64,000 nucleotides of DNA from Balaenoptera acutorostrata (lineage: Eukaryota; Chordata; Mammalia; Artiodactyla; Balaenopteridae). Both the position numbers and the translations under genes were made by a program. The notes under the pieces are model-generated. The model ran no database searches. It was not told the DNA's origin and saw nothing but the letters and a program-made list of their open reading frames with translations. Where the stretch lies: the NCBI RefSeq assembly GCF_949987535.1, contig NC_080078.1:53346207-53410206 (forward strand). The letters are read 5' to 3'. This document shows positions 54,185 to 64,000 of this stretch, one piece after another (positions within the stretch are counted from its first letter, which is position 1; each line of letters starts with the position of its first letter).

Positions 54185-55410
54185 ACTGTTTTCAGAGCAA
54201 TGTCAGGCCAATTAGCTCCTTGAAAGCTCTTCAAGGCTCCATCTGAGGGCTTTTCTTTCTCTTGTTATAGTCTTTCTCTTGGGAACCTCATCCATGCTTG
54301 TACATTCCTCCATCTATATCTATATCTATATCTACATCTATATCTATATCTATATCTGATTCACAAATCTTTTTTCTCTAGAAGACTTCTCTCAATTCCA
54401 AATTGGTATATCTCACCATCTACATGACTTCTCTACTTAGATGTCTCAAAGACATTTCAGTCACACCATGTCCAACACTGCCCTGCCCTCATTCCAAGTT
54501 TGGCTGTCTTCTGCAGTGATAGGTGACAATACCCATCCAGTTGCACACACTACACATCCAGGTCATTCCTTGACTCCTCCCTTGCCCTACACCCTATCAT
54601 CAACCCAGTACTAAGTCCTACCTCTCACCTCCTTATACTTCTCTCCATCTCCAAGTCCACACTGTGACTGTCTCTTGCCTGAACTAATATAATAGCCCTA
54701 ACAAATCTCTTGCATCCTGTTTTCCCTTTCCTCCCTTCTATTTGTTCTCCACTTCAATCAATAGAAATCTTTTCAAAACTTAAATCTGGTCATATCACTA
54801 CTTCCACTGTGGATTAAATCTTGTTAGGATAAAAACCAACATTGCTAAGGCAGCAACCAAGGCTGTTCGGGTTTCACTTCTGTCTAACTTTCTTTCCCCA
54901 TCGTATATTCTCTTCCTTGTTCTCTGTGCCTTATCTACCATAGGGCAGTTCAGTTCCTTGAACACACCACGGTCCCTGCTTCCACACCGTCTTTGCATGT
55001 ACTATTTCTTCTCCCCTGAAGGGCTTCCTCCATCCATACACTCCTTCTCACTCCACTGGACCCCACATCATTTACTCAGTTATTTCCTACTCAGCTTCAG
55101 CTCTCAGTTCAAACATTACTTGCTCCAAGAAGTCCTGCCTGATCTTTACCTTTCTATACCTATCCCATCCAGACAATTCTGGATTTTTCTTCCTGGAACC
55201 ATGTTCCTTTCCTACAGAGAAGGTATCTCACTTTTTAGCTACACATTCATTTATGTGATTATTTGTTTTTTGTCACCCCTGTCACTTCTCTGTAAGCTTC
55301 ACTAGATCAGGGACCATGTCTACTTTACAAACCATGGTTTCTCAAGAAGCTGGCACAGTGCTGGCACATTAATACATTAAGAAATGTTTGAATGGATGAA
55401 TGAGTACAAC
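54185..55410 (+). repeat. Long L2 element with an embedded (CTATAT)n tract
   Basis: About 1.2 kb of L2 in continuous order. Landmarks: 'aaatctggtcatatcac', 'agtcctgcctgatctttacc', 'cactagatcagggaccatgtc', 'gctggcacagtgctggcac' and an end 'tttgaatggatgaatgag'. A (CTATAT)n microsatellite lies inside at about 54310-54357. Open stretches of 66-115 codons here are L2 remains, not genes. Confidence 0.75.
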
Positions 55411-56393
55411 AATGAGGATCTGGGGATAGTATAAGTATATGGAGGCCTCTGGGTATGGGAAGGTATATAATGCCAACCTTCTTTGCAAGCCCAAACTACT
55501 CCAAGGATTTTGCTCCTCTACAGCTAGTTTTGGCCTATGGACTCTGTGGCCCAACACCAACTAATATACAGGCTATTATGGGGTGTGTGTTGTGTGTGGT
55601 TTACTAACTCACTCCTTCCTGCCTCTAAGTTACTTTTCTATTCTTATTTTCCCTTGATCTCATTTTCCTCACTTATTCTCTATTGATTTTTATCTTTCTA
55701 TTCTGCACACACCACTGTCATCTGTGTTCCATCAAATTGGAAACATTTATAATTATACTTATTAATCCCAATCCTAACTGTACCAGTAAAGCTCTGAAGT
55801 CCAAGTTGGGAACCAGTTCCGGTGGTTATGTGACAATCCAGTAGCCAGTTGGATACACAAGCTTCACTGTCTCAGTATTATTATTATTATTTTTGCCCTT
55901 GAGGCTACTTGTAGTTTCTATCACACACTCTTCCTCATTCACTCCCTGCTGTCCTTGAATTCCCCTGAATTTCTGGGCATGCAATAAAATTAAGGTAAAT
56001 GAAATAGAGATAGAGCTTATTCAGACTCTTAGCATCCAATGAAAATAATAGACAGTGAAATCATGCGGCCAGTATTTAAACCTGTGCTGTGATGTCTTTG
56101 GATTTACCTTGAAAGCATTCTTCTGGGAGCAGGTAAATGTCCTGGGGTCTGTGCTTGGTATATCAGCACTGTTTCCCAAGGTCCCCTCTCGGAGATATAT
56201 TTGCATCCATCTGACATTGATTCATGTAGCCAGATGGCAGAAGACGGAGCTGGATCACTTAATACAATGTGTGACCTACTTAGAGGTCCAACAATCTGTG
56301 GTTTAATATTAAATGAAAGAATTGAGGTTTTGAGTTAAAAAATACAGATTGATTTGTTGGTTTTCTTATGCTCAGCATGAACAGTCTGAATGC
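55411..56393. other. Unclassified intron
   Basis: A short (ATT)n run is near 55878-55892. Nothing else recognised. Confidence 0.4.
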
Positions 56394-56404
56394 TGAATGC
56401 ATCA

Positions 56405-56655
56405 GTTTTTTGTTTTTTTTTTTTAACGTCTTTATTGGAGTGTAATTGCTTTACAATGGTGTGTTTGTTTCAGCTTTATAACAAAGTGAATCAGCTATAC
56501 ATATACATATATCCCCATATCTCCTCCCTCTTGCGTCTCCCTCCCACCCTCCCTACCCCACCCCTCTAAGTGGTCACAAAGCATGGAGCTGATCTCCCTG
56601 TGCTATGTGGCTGCTTCCCACTAGCTATCTATTTTACATTTGGTAGTGTATGCCC
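56405..56655 (-). mobile_element. Young 5'-truncated L1 3' end
   Basis: On the minus strand this is the last 240 bp of a cetartiodactyl L1, seen on plus as 'cgtctttattggagtgtaattgc', 'cctccctcttgcgtctccctcccaccctcc' and 'ctccctgtgctatgtggctgc'. Flanks 'tgaatgcatcagtttt' and 'tgaatgcatcggtttt' (near 56394 and 56657) form a target-site duplication with one mismatch. Low divergence. Confidence 0.88.
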
Positions 56656-56659
56656 ATTG

Positions 56660-57685
56660 AATGCATCGGTTTTAACAAGCAAGGAGGTAAGATGCAAAAC
56701 TGATTCCCCAAGGATGGGTGATGAGATGTGTTGGTAGGTGTCACTGCCAACCTAGTGTGGTGTTAACAAAAGCCATTGAGAACCAGGATTGCCCATTTAG
56801 GCACCTAAGGAGCAAAAGGTCACTAGCAGACAATTGGGATGACCTTACGACATGGTCAGAAGTGTCCCATGGTAGTTAGAATGTGCAAATTCCTCAGGGT
56901 TTTCTGAACTATCTCAGAGAGATTGTAGAGGATAAGTGCACCCCTTATATAGAAAGCCTTCTTGCTTTGAACATGTTCTCTATTCGAAATGGTATAAATC
57001 AAAAGAATATGAATGAATCAGAGAGTCCCATAAAAACAAAGATACAACTGGGGCATGTGCCCCACATCAAGACATAACTGGTTCAAAATGGCCTTGTTCA
57101 AAACTGGCCACAGACATGTCAAATCAAATATCAATATTTCAGTATGATATAAAACTGGGTAAAGTGTATATTAATTGATTAGGAAGCTAATATAACATTG
57201 TAACGGGGAATATTATAGAGATATCTCTGTTCTCCCCAGTTCACTTCTCATTTTTCTTTCATTTGGTCTTTCTTACAGACCAAAAGTAGAAGCATTATTT
57301 CATTAATGAGTCTTGGGATTCAGAAGGGTTTTCCCAGCTGGGGTTTTCCATGACATTTATGAGGAAGTATTTAGGGAGATGTAGGACCATTGTTTCAGAA
57401 ACTGATCCAGTGACTCATGTTTTGTTGCCACTTATTTTTGCTTTCTGCTGGAAACTGGCATTGACGCAATGATGGTCTTTTTGTCCTAAAGCTTTCCTTA
57501 CCTCTGATATTTTCATCCTTTGATCTTCATGCTGTCACTATAGAACTAGTGAAGAGAAATACCCATAATCTTGCCCTTAGCTCTTCAGTATCTTGGTCTC
57601 CAAATTACTCCATTCTTGATTTTACTCTAACCTTCATAAGCCCCTGCACCTAACAGCTGGAGGTCTGTCCATTCCCAGGATGAGG
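56660..57685. other. Unclassified intron
   Basis: Nothing recognised. Confidence 0.4.
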
Positions 57686-57689
57686 TTAC

Positions 57690-57785
57690 TGGTTACCTAA
57701 CTGTTCACTCTGCATGCCGGCATCTAGCACAGGGCCTAACACATAGTAGACCTCAATAAATACTTGCTGAATGAATGAATGAAGT
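57690..57785 (+). repeat. L2 3' end
   Basis: 'cacagggcctaacacatagtagacctcaataaatacttgctgaatgaatgaatg' is the L2 terminus. Confidence 0.8.
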
Positions 57786-57824
57786 AAATGGCTCTTTGAA
57801 ATTTATTGTTTTTCAAATTAAAAT

Positions 57825-58225
57825 ATATATATATACAGAGAAAGACAAATATCATATGATATCACTTGTATGTGGAATCTAAAAAAAATGGTACTCATGA
57901 ACTTACTTACAAAACAGAAATAGAGTCACAGATGTAGAAAACAAACGTATGGTTACCAAGGGGGAAAGGGGGATAAATTGGGAGATCGGGATTGACATAT
58001 ACACACTACTATATATAAAATAGATAACCAATAAGAACATACTATATAGCACAGGGAACTCTATTCAATACTCTGTAATGACCTATATGGGAAAAGAATC
58101 TAAAAAAGAGTGGATATATGTATATATATAACTGATTCACTTTGCTGTGCAGCAGAAACTAATACAATATTGTAAATCAACTATACTCCAATAAAAATTA
58201 ATAAAAAAGAAAAAATAAATAAATG
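57825..58225 (+). mobile_element. L1 3' end
   Basis: 'gatatcacttgtatgtggaatc', 'ggttaccaagggggaaagg', 'agcacagggaactctattcaatactctgtaatgacc' and 'aatcaactatactccaataaaaatta' are a plus-strand cetartiodactyl L1 3' end with an A-rich tail. Confidence 0.88.
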
Positions 58226-58599
58226 CTAGTTTTTTTCCCCCAAAATATTTAGGCAAAAAATATTAATTCATTCCATTAATTTTAATTGACTATATGTCAA
58301 GTACTTAGGGCAAGAATAAAAGGGATGTGGCCCTTGTGTGGAAGTGGGACAGGCAATAAACAAGTAACCACATGAATAGGATATTCTCAGAGTGAATCGT
58401 GCCACAAATAAAAGAAAACAGAGAAAGGAGGTTAGAGTCTATTCTGTAGTCTGGGAAGGTCTTTATATGAAGTTGATATTTGAACTGAGGACTGAAGAAA
58501 AAGGAAGCAGCCACAGGGAAATCTGGAGGGATGGTGGTTGACAGCAGGAAGAGCAATCAAGAGTAGGACTTGATTTTTGTGTATGGTGCGAGGTAAGGA

Positions 58600-58886
58600 T
58601 CCAATTTTGTTTCTTTTCCATATCAATAACCAGTAGTCCTGACAGCATTTCTCAAAAAGCCTGACTTTCTCCACTGATTTCCAGTGCCAACTTTATCATA
58701 AGTGGAGTTTTCACATCTCTGCATTTGCTTATGGACCATCTATTTGTGCCAATGTTCAATTTGCCAATATTCCACCAATATCTTAATTACTATATTTTCA
58801 TAATGGTTCTTTTAAAAAATATTTTATTGAAGTATGGTTGATTTACAATGTTGCATTAATTTCTGCTATACGGCAAAGGGATTCAG

Positions 58887-58926
<40 letters not shown>

Positions 58927-61250
58927 TCTTTTTCATATTCTTTCCCATCATGATTTATCACAGGGTATTGAATATAGTTCCCTGTGCTATACAGTAGGAC
59001 CTTGTTTATCTTCATAATGATTCTTTATGTGTGTTAAGTCTTTACACTCTGTTCTGCTTCAGGAGTGTCTCAGCAATTTCTGGGCCTTTGCTCCTCCATG
59101 TAAATTTTGGAATCACCTTGTCAAATTCTACAAATGTTGAGGGGAGTTTTAAGGCATTGCATTTAATCTATAGATCAATTTGGAAGAACTCATTTTTATG
59201 CTATCGACTCTTCTAATTCCTTAGCATATTATAACAGGTCTTTGATGTTTTTCAATAAAATGTTATGTATTTTCCCATAACCTTCGATACATGTTGCTAA
59301 AGTTATTAGTGGGTATAGTGTATCTGCTATAATATTGTGAATTTTAAAGTTATGCTAGCTGCCTATTATTTACAGAAATGCAACTGATTTCTGTGTATTG
59401 ATTTTATAGTCAATAAATTTGCTAAACTCATTAATTAAAATACTTCTTCTGGAAAACCTTTCTAATAGAGATTCAGAGCATTTGCAAATTATATTTTTCT
59501 TCACTTACTATCTAAATGTTATACCATTTTTTTCTTTTTCTTGGATAGAAGGGAGTAACAGGGGGCATCTTTGTCTAATAGGAATATCTTAATTATGAGG
59601 TTTTCCTTGGATTTGCTTTCATTTTGTTGTACACACACATATACATATGTATGCACAAACATTAGTGAAGTTTCTAATTGTGTTGTCTTATCCAAATCTC
59701 ATATACTTTGATGATATTTTGGGGGGGTCTGCTTGAAATATTGATTACTGAGAGAAATATAAATATTTTCTAGGAGAGGTAGATTCAATACTGTCAATAT
59801 TTTTGCTTTAACCATTGTAAGAGTACATTATCACGTGCACATAAGTTTATATTCTGTTTGAGAACTGAACATTTTATCATTACATAGCAGCCCTCTTTGC
59901 TTTTGTTTTAAAATCCATTTTATTTAATGTGAACATAGCTAAAGCAGGTTTCTTTTGGTTAGTATTTGCCTGATACATTTTTTCCTTTACTTTCCTAACC
60001 CTTATTCTTCAGACATGTTCTTATTAAGCAAAGGAACTAAATAAAAAAACATTTTTTTAATTAAAAAAAAAACAAGTTGAGCTGACAATGTCTGTTATTT
60101 GTAAATGGAACATTTTGATGTATGTTGTATTTATTTAATTCCTCTGACTAGCATATAGATTTATTATTTCCTTTAGTGAATGTCTACTTGTAGCAAACTC
60201 TCAGCCCTTTCTGCCATACTCTCCCCCCACCATCTCCAGTCATCCTGGGCAGGGCTGAAAATGCATTTATTGCTTTCACTCTAAAGTGATACTTTCTCTG
60301 GGTATAAAACTCTAGATTGGCAAATATTTTCTTTCAGCACATTGTTGATATTATCCCACTATCTTCTTCCTTCCACTGTTACTGCTGAGAAATCAATTAC
60401 CTATCTAATTGTCATTTCTCTAAAAGTAATTTCTCTTTAGTTGCTTTTAAGATATTTGCTTTTTCCTTGGTCTTCTGAAATTTTGATATGATGTATTTAG
60501 ATATAGAATTGTTTAAAATGTATCTTGCTTAGGATTCCTGAATCTATGAGTTTGTGTCTTTCATCAATTCTGAAACATAACCTCTTCAAATACTTCACTG
60601 CCCTCATTTTTGCTCACCTCTTCTCATTCTATCCTTCATACCTTTTAATCTCTCTATCATATTTTCCATCTCTTTGACACTCTGCTATATTCTGGGTAAT
60701 ATTATAGACCTTTTAAAAAATTTACTACTTCTCTCTCTTTTGTTGGAATAATGCATTGAATTTTAAATGTAGTTATATATTCATTTATAGAAAATCAATT
60801 TGTTTTCAAATATACATCACTTTTTTAAGTCAATTAATCTTTATTCTTATTGTCAGTCTTAAAAATATCAATACTTGTTTAACATTCTTTTTCTCATAAT
60901 TCCAAAATATTAAGTTTTTACAGGGCTTTTAATACTATCTTTTGTTTCTGCTGGTTCTCACTTATGGACTTTCTTTATATTCATTGTAATTGTTTTGATG
61001 AGCTGACATTTCTGGGAACTTTAAATGTAGTAATAGTTTAGGCCTTGATTTGAAGACAGACTCCTTTATAGACAAACTAATTATGCCAGGAGACCAGAGG
61101 ATTACCAGGATGAGACAGATTTACACTAACTTCTGAGTTTGTCAGGTGGTGTGAATTGAATTCAGGCTTCAAGCCCACATGAGGGAGAGCTTGTAATCAT
61201 GAATTCTCAGGAAGAATTTTTTCCACCTCTATTCAACATCTAGTTTTGAG
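58600..61250 (-). mobile_element. Old L1 body (L1M/HAL1 type), interrupted
   Basis: Reverse L1 landmarks run through the block: 'gggcctttgctcctccatgtaaattttggaatcaccttgtcaaattctacaaa', 'tagatcaatttggaagaactc', then near 60400-60720 'attcctgaatctatgag' and 'cattctatccttcatac..ttttccatctctttgacactctgc'. Boundaries are soft and the divergence is high. A younger L1 end is inserted at 58808-59012. Confidence 0.62.
58808..59012 (-). mobile_element. Younger L1 3' end inserted in an old L1, with (TG)n
   Basis: 'ttttattgaagtatggttgatttacaatg' and 'ttccctgtgctatacagtaggaccttg' mark a cetartiodactyl L1 3' end. A pure (TG)n run occupies about 58890-58924 within it. Flanks 'ttcataatggttctttt' and 'ttcataatgattcttt' form the target-site duplication. 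Confidence 0.85.
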
Positions 61251-64000
61251 ATCAACAATTTTCTTGCAGTTCTTTGAGATGATGGGTTTATTCTTTTACT
61301 CATGACTGCTCTGAGGTTGTGTGGCCCTTTGTGGTTCCAGGTTTATGTAGTGGGTCTCTTAATAGAGTCCTCACTTCACTTTCTGTTTTCCCACTACCCA
61401 CACATCACGAAAAATCTAAGCTCAATGTCAACTTGACAGATACTTTTAAGCTGAAAGATAGCTTTACTGCCCTCTGGGTTCCTGCTTTCACTTGGAAATT
61501 GTCCTTTGAGCATTCCTTAATTTCTTTTCCATGGTTTGACTCATTTAAACATATTTTAAAAGTTATACAGAGTCTTTATTTGTTTTCATTGGAAACTCAG
61601 GTCTCTCCAGCTTGCTTTTTGATGTTTTCACATCTTAGATCCTATCAGCAACAGATGTAGGTTTTTATATGGCTGAGGAAAACAGGTGACTTCAGAATCA
61701 GAGTAATTCTACTAAAAACCAATCAAGTTTGAAGGGCTCATTAGCAGAGATGCAATGATATCCAGGAACCATAATGGCTCCTTTTAGACTAAATTGGCTT
61801 TTTTAAAGCTAGAAATAGAAAGAAAGAGGGCACTTGAAAGAAGTGGATCCAGATGAACAGTTAGAGAAAAGCTTAAAATTTCAAACAATCTCCCATTTAG
61901 AACTAACTTTTATCAGTAATGGAGACTTTTACATTAAAATTCAGAATATTTTTGATCACCCAGGTAATATAGAGATACATTATTTCAAGAAACACATGCA
62001 AACACACAATATAGAGAGCTGTATAGTACCCCTTGACCACCTTTCCAATCCCAGCCTCAAGTTTACCCACAGTTTAAAAGTTTGGTGTGTAAATGTCCAG
62101 AACTTCTCTATCTATTCTTCATATTCATATCTATGCATATACACAGAGAGAAACATAGAGTTTGTTCTGCATTTTAGAAAAATATATAGGTGATATTCTA
62201 TTTTGCATGTCTGCACATGTTTTTCAGTTCTACTCTCTTGCTTAAGAGTCCAGATATACAATTCTGCATTAAATCATTTAATAGAGACATTGTTTCACTC
62301 CCTCCAATTTTCCAAAGTTTCTGTAGAGAAGCTTGACCCCATTCTGACTTTCAACTTGTGACCTGTAGTTTTCTTTCTGGAAACATTTAGAAGTTTCCCT
62401 CTGTTTCTGATGTTCCAAAACTTCCCAGCTTTGGGACTTACTGTGGATTCTTCCCTTCTTGTTGCTGAGCCTTTCGATCTGGTAACTAATGTCCTTCAGT
62501 TGTGAAAAATGTTTCTTATCATATTTCTTTGATAATTTGCTTCCCTCAGTTTTCTTTCTGGTGCCCCTCTCTGCTGGGATCCTGTGCTCCGAGCATTTAG
62601 CTTTCTCCTTCCTTCTTCTGCAAAATCAGTTATCTCCCTTCCATTTGCCTTCTATCTTCCAATTTCATATTGATCTTCTAAACATCGTTATCTCCTCTTT
62701 TGTATTCTTGGACTCTTTTTTTTTTCACTATCATTTTATGAGAAATCACTTAAATATCACTTCTAGGAATCTCTCCCACAGAAATCCACAAGACTCCTTA
62801 AGAATATCTATACATAGTTTACATAAATTTGTTTTTAAATATATATTCTATATCTTATGGTTTCTGTGGTTTTATTTTTTACTTAATTATTATATGTATA
62901 TATATTATATATATAGGAGAGATTACTGCTGCTATAGAAGAAAACTTTTGACTTTTAATATTCAAATTTCATCCAGTGTCTAATAAAATTCTTTTTTCTT
63001 ACATAAGTTTTCAGGTGTCCACCTGTAAGTGGACCTCTCTGGGCCTCTTTTCACATCAGCTAAGTGAAAGTGTCAGCTCAGTTTCTTTCAAAACTCCTTG
63101 CAATTCTTATTGTTTATGTAATTTTCTAAAATTTTGTACCTTAGGATCACCAGGGTTAGCAATAGCTCTTTTATCCCACCTTTGGATGATTATAAATTTA
63201 ATTTGTCCACAGCCCATCAACACATTTTTGTGTGAATAATGAGAATAGCAAAGCATGACACCAGAGTCTGAACACATGATGTTGTCAGACCAGTGGAAAA
63301 ATCCTCTATTAAGTCAGGGCAGATAAATCAATCAGGGGAAATGCCATTCCTGGACACGCAAGCAAACCCTCAAGGTTATGTAATCAAGTTTTCAATTAAT
63401 ATGCTTCCCTCCCCCTTGAACTGTGTATAAATTAATAGCAGCTGAAAACGAATAAAGAAAGGAACACAGAGGAAAGAAGACTGGAACAAACAATGCAATA
63501 CAGCAGAAATCACATTTATCTGACATCTGCACAACAGAGAAGGGAAGCACGTGATCTGAAATTAAAGGGGACTGGATTTTTAAAATAATGGACATTATAC
63601 CTGGATAGCCAGTGTGGAGATAGCTGTGAAGCAAGCCACAGAGAGGTGTGCTCATTTGAGGATTTGTTTGTTGGTGTCATAGTAGAGGATGTGTGTAATA
63701 GCATTTACATGTGTTTTGAAAAAAAAAAATCAATGGATTAACAAATTTAAGAGATAGGTAATGCACATAGTGCAAAGCTCAAAGTGGGCAAGAGGCTATT
63801 TAGGGGCATTCATACCCTTATTGTATTGCATTGTAATACAATTTCACTGACAAACTATTAAGTACCAACACAGGCTTGTTTAGATTAGAGGTATGTACCA
63901 AAACAATGAGTAAGTCTGCCTTTTAAATATGTTTACATATATATCAATATATGCAATATAGATAAAATATATATTTTTAAATATATATAAAATGTTTACA
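61251..64000. other. AT-rich intron, weak repeat traces only
   Basis: Open stretches of 113, 119 and 164 codons on the plus strand (61319, 61834, 62489) have skewed, AT-driven composition, no homology I recognise and no exon context. 62290-62830 resembles a pyrimidine-rich old repeat of unknown family. The last 100 bases are a TA-rich tract. Confidence 0.4.

Larger units (their letters stand above)
13466..64000 (-). other. PLCB1: PLCB1 last intron (isoform a), partial
   Basis: Everything on the 5' side of the terminal exon in this window reads as intron: long AT-rich sequence full of transposons, with no other coding exon recognised. I looked on the minus strand for the preceding exon, expected to end in codons for KEIRQQILDEKPK, and for the proline-rich isoform-b tail exon. 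I found neither by eye, so they should lie beyond 64000. PLCB1 is a very large gene in mammals, so an intron over 50 kb is plausible. A divergent or very short exon could have been missed. Confidence 0.75.

Noticed and set aside
54310..54357. Regularly spaced short repeats that could suggest an array
   Set aside because: It is a (CTATAT)n microsatellite within L2; there are no spacers, and the genome is mammalian, so CRISPR does not apply.
54798..55305. Open frames of 66 and 115 codons
   Set aside because: Both fall inside a long L2 element.
61834..62193. 119-codon plus-strand frame
   Set aside because: No homology recognised and it lies in AT-rich intron; length is within chance for 64 kb.
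62489..62983. 164-codon plus-strand frame
   Set aside because: Composition is AT/pyrimidine driven (Phe, Leu, Ser, Tyr rich), no domain is recognised, and there are no splice signals or start context.

Overview
The window is nuclear DNA of a placental mammal, almost certainly a cetacean. The evidence is the repeat set: at least six long (about 290 bp) tRNA-Glu-derived CHR-type SINEs of the class that expanded in whales and dolphins, two shorter CHR-1-type copies, cetartiodactyl L1 3' ends, a cetartiodactyl mariner hairpin, and no visible ruminant BovB or Bov-tA. It is AT-rich, intron-like and gene-poor.

The only gene I can support is the 3' end of PLCB1 (phospholipase C beta-1) on the minus strand. 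Its last coding exon (13238-13465) encodes exactly 75 residues, the known length of the isoform-a-specific tail. Below it lies a repeat-poor 3' UTR of about 3.07 kb (to about 10172) with a good poly(A) signal and GU-rich downstream element. Everything above 13466 to the window end is read as the last intron of isoform a, at least 50.5 kb long. I did not find the preceding coding exon or the proline-rich isoform-b exon in it. Positions 1-10170 are downstream intergenic sequence.

Layout: 1-9900 intergenic, with a CHR-1 SINE, two opposed L1 fragments, an L2 split by an MLT1-type LTR, and a second MLT1-type LTR. 9890-10170 is a GC-richer patch next to the PLCB1 poly(A) site. 10172-13465 is the PLCB1 3' UTR and terminal exon. 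13.5-25.4 kb holds DNA transposons (Tigger, MER2, mariner, MER5), an ERVL-type LTR, a clean solitary ERV1-type LTR and several SINEs. 25.4-33 kb holds L1 pieces and more SINEs, including a SINE inserted in a SINE inserted in an L1. 33-39 kb is mostly unique intron. 39-43 kb has an ERVL-type LTR, MER5 copies (one split by a SINE) and an L1 with an inverted end. 43-54 kb is largely unique with scattered L1, L2, MIR and hAT copies. 54.2-55.4 kb is a long L2. 56-61 kb is L1-dominated.

Best leads: (1) the PLCB1a C-terminus reads D-N-P-L where I recall D-T-P-L in other mammals, which would remove the class I PDZ-ligand residue; (2) two SINEs whose target-site duplications enclose extra non-SINE 3' sequence, as in 3' transduction; (3) a 13-bp perfectly duplicated SINE-in-SINE insertion; (4) a pure poly(T) insertion flanked by a 15-bp direct repeat; (5) all six long SINEs lie within 12.4 kb and all are antisense to PLCB1. 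I found no novel multi-gene system. Repeat family names come from memory of consensus sequences and need RepeatMasker confirmation.
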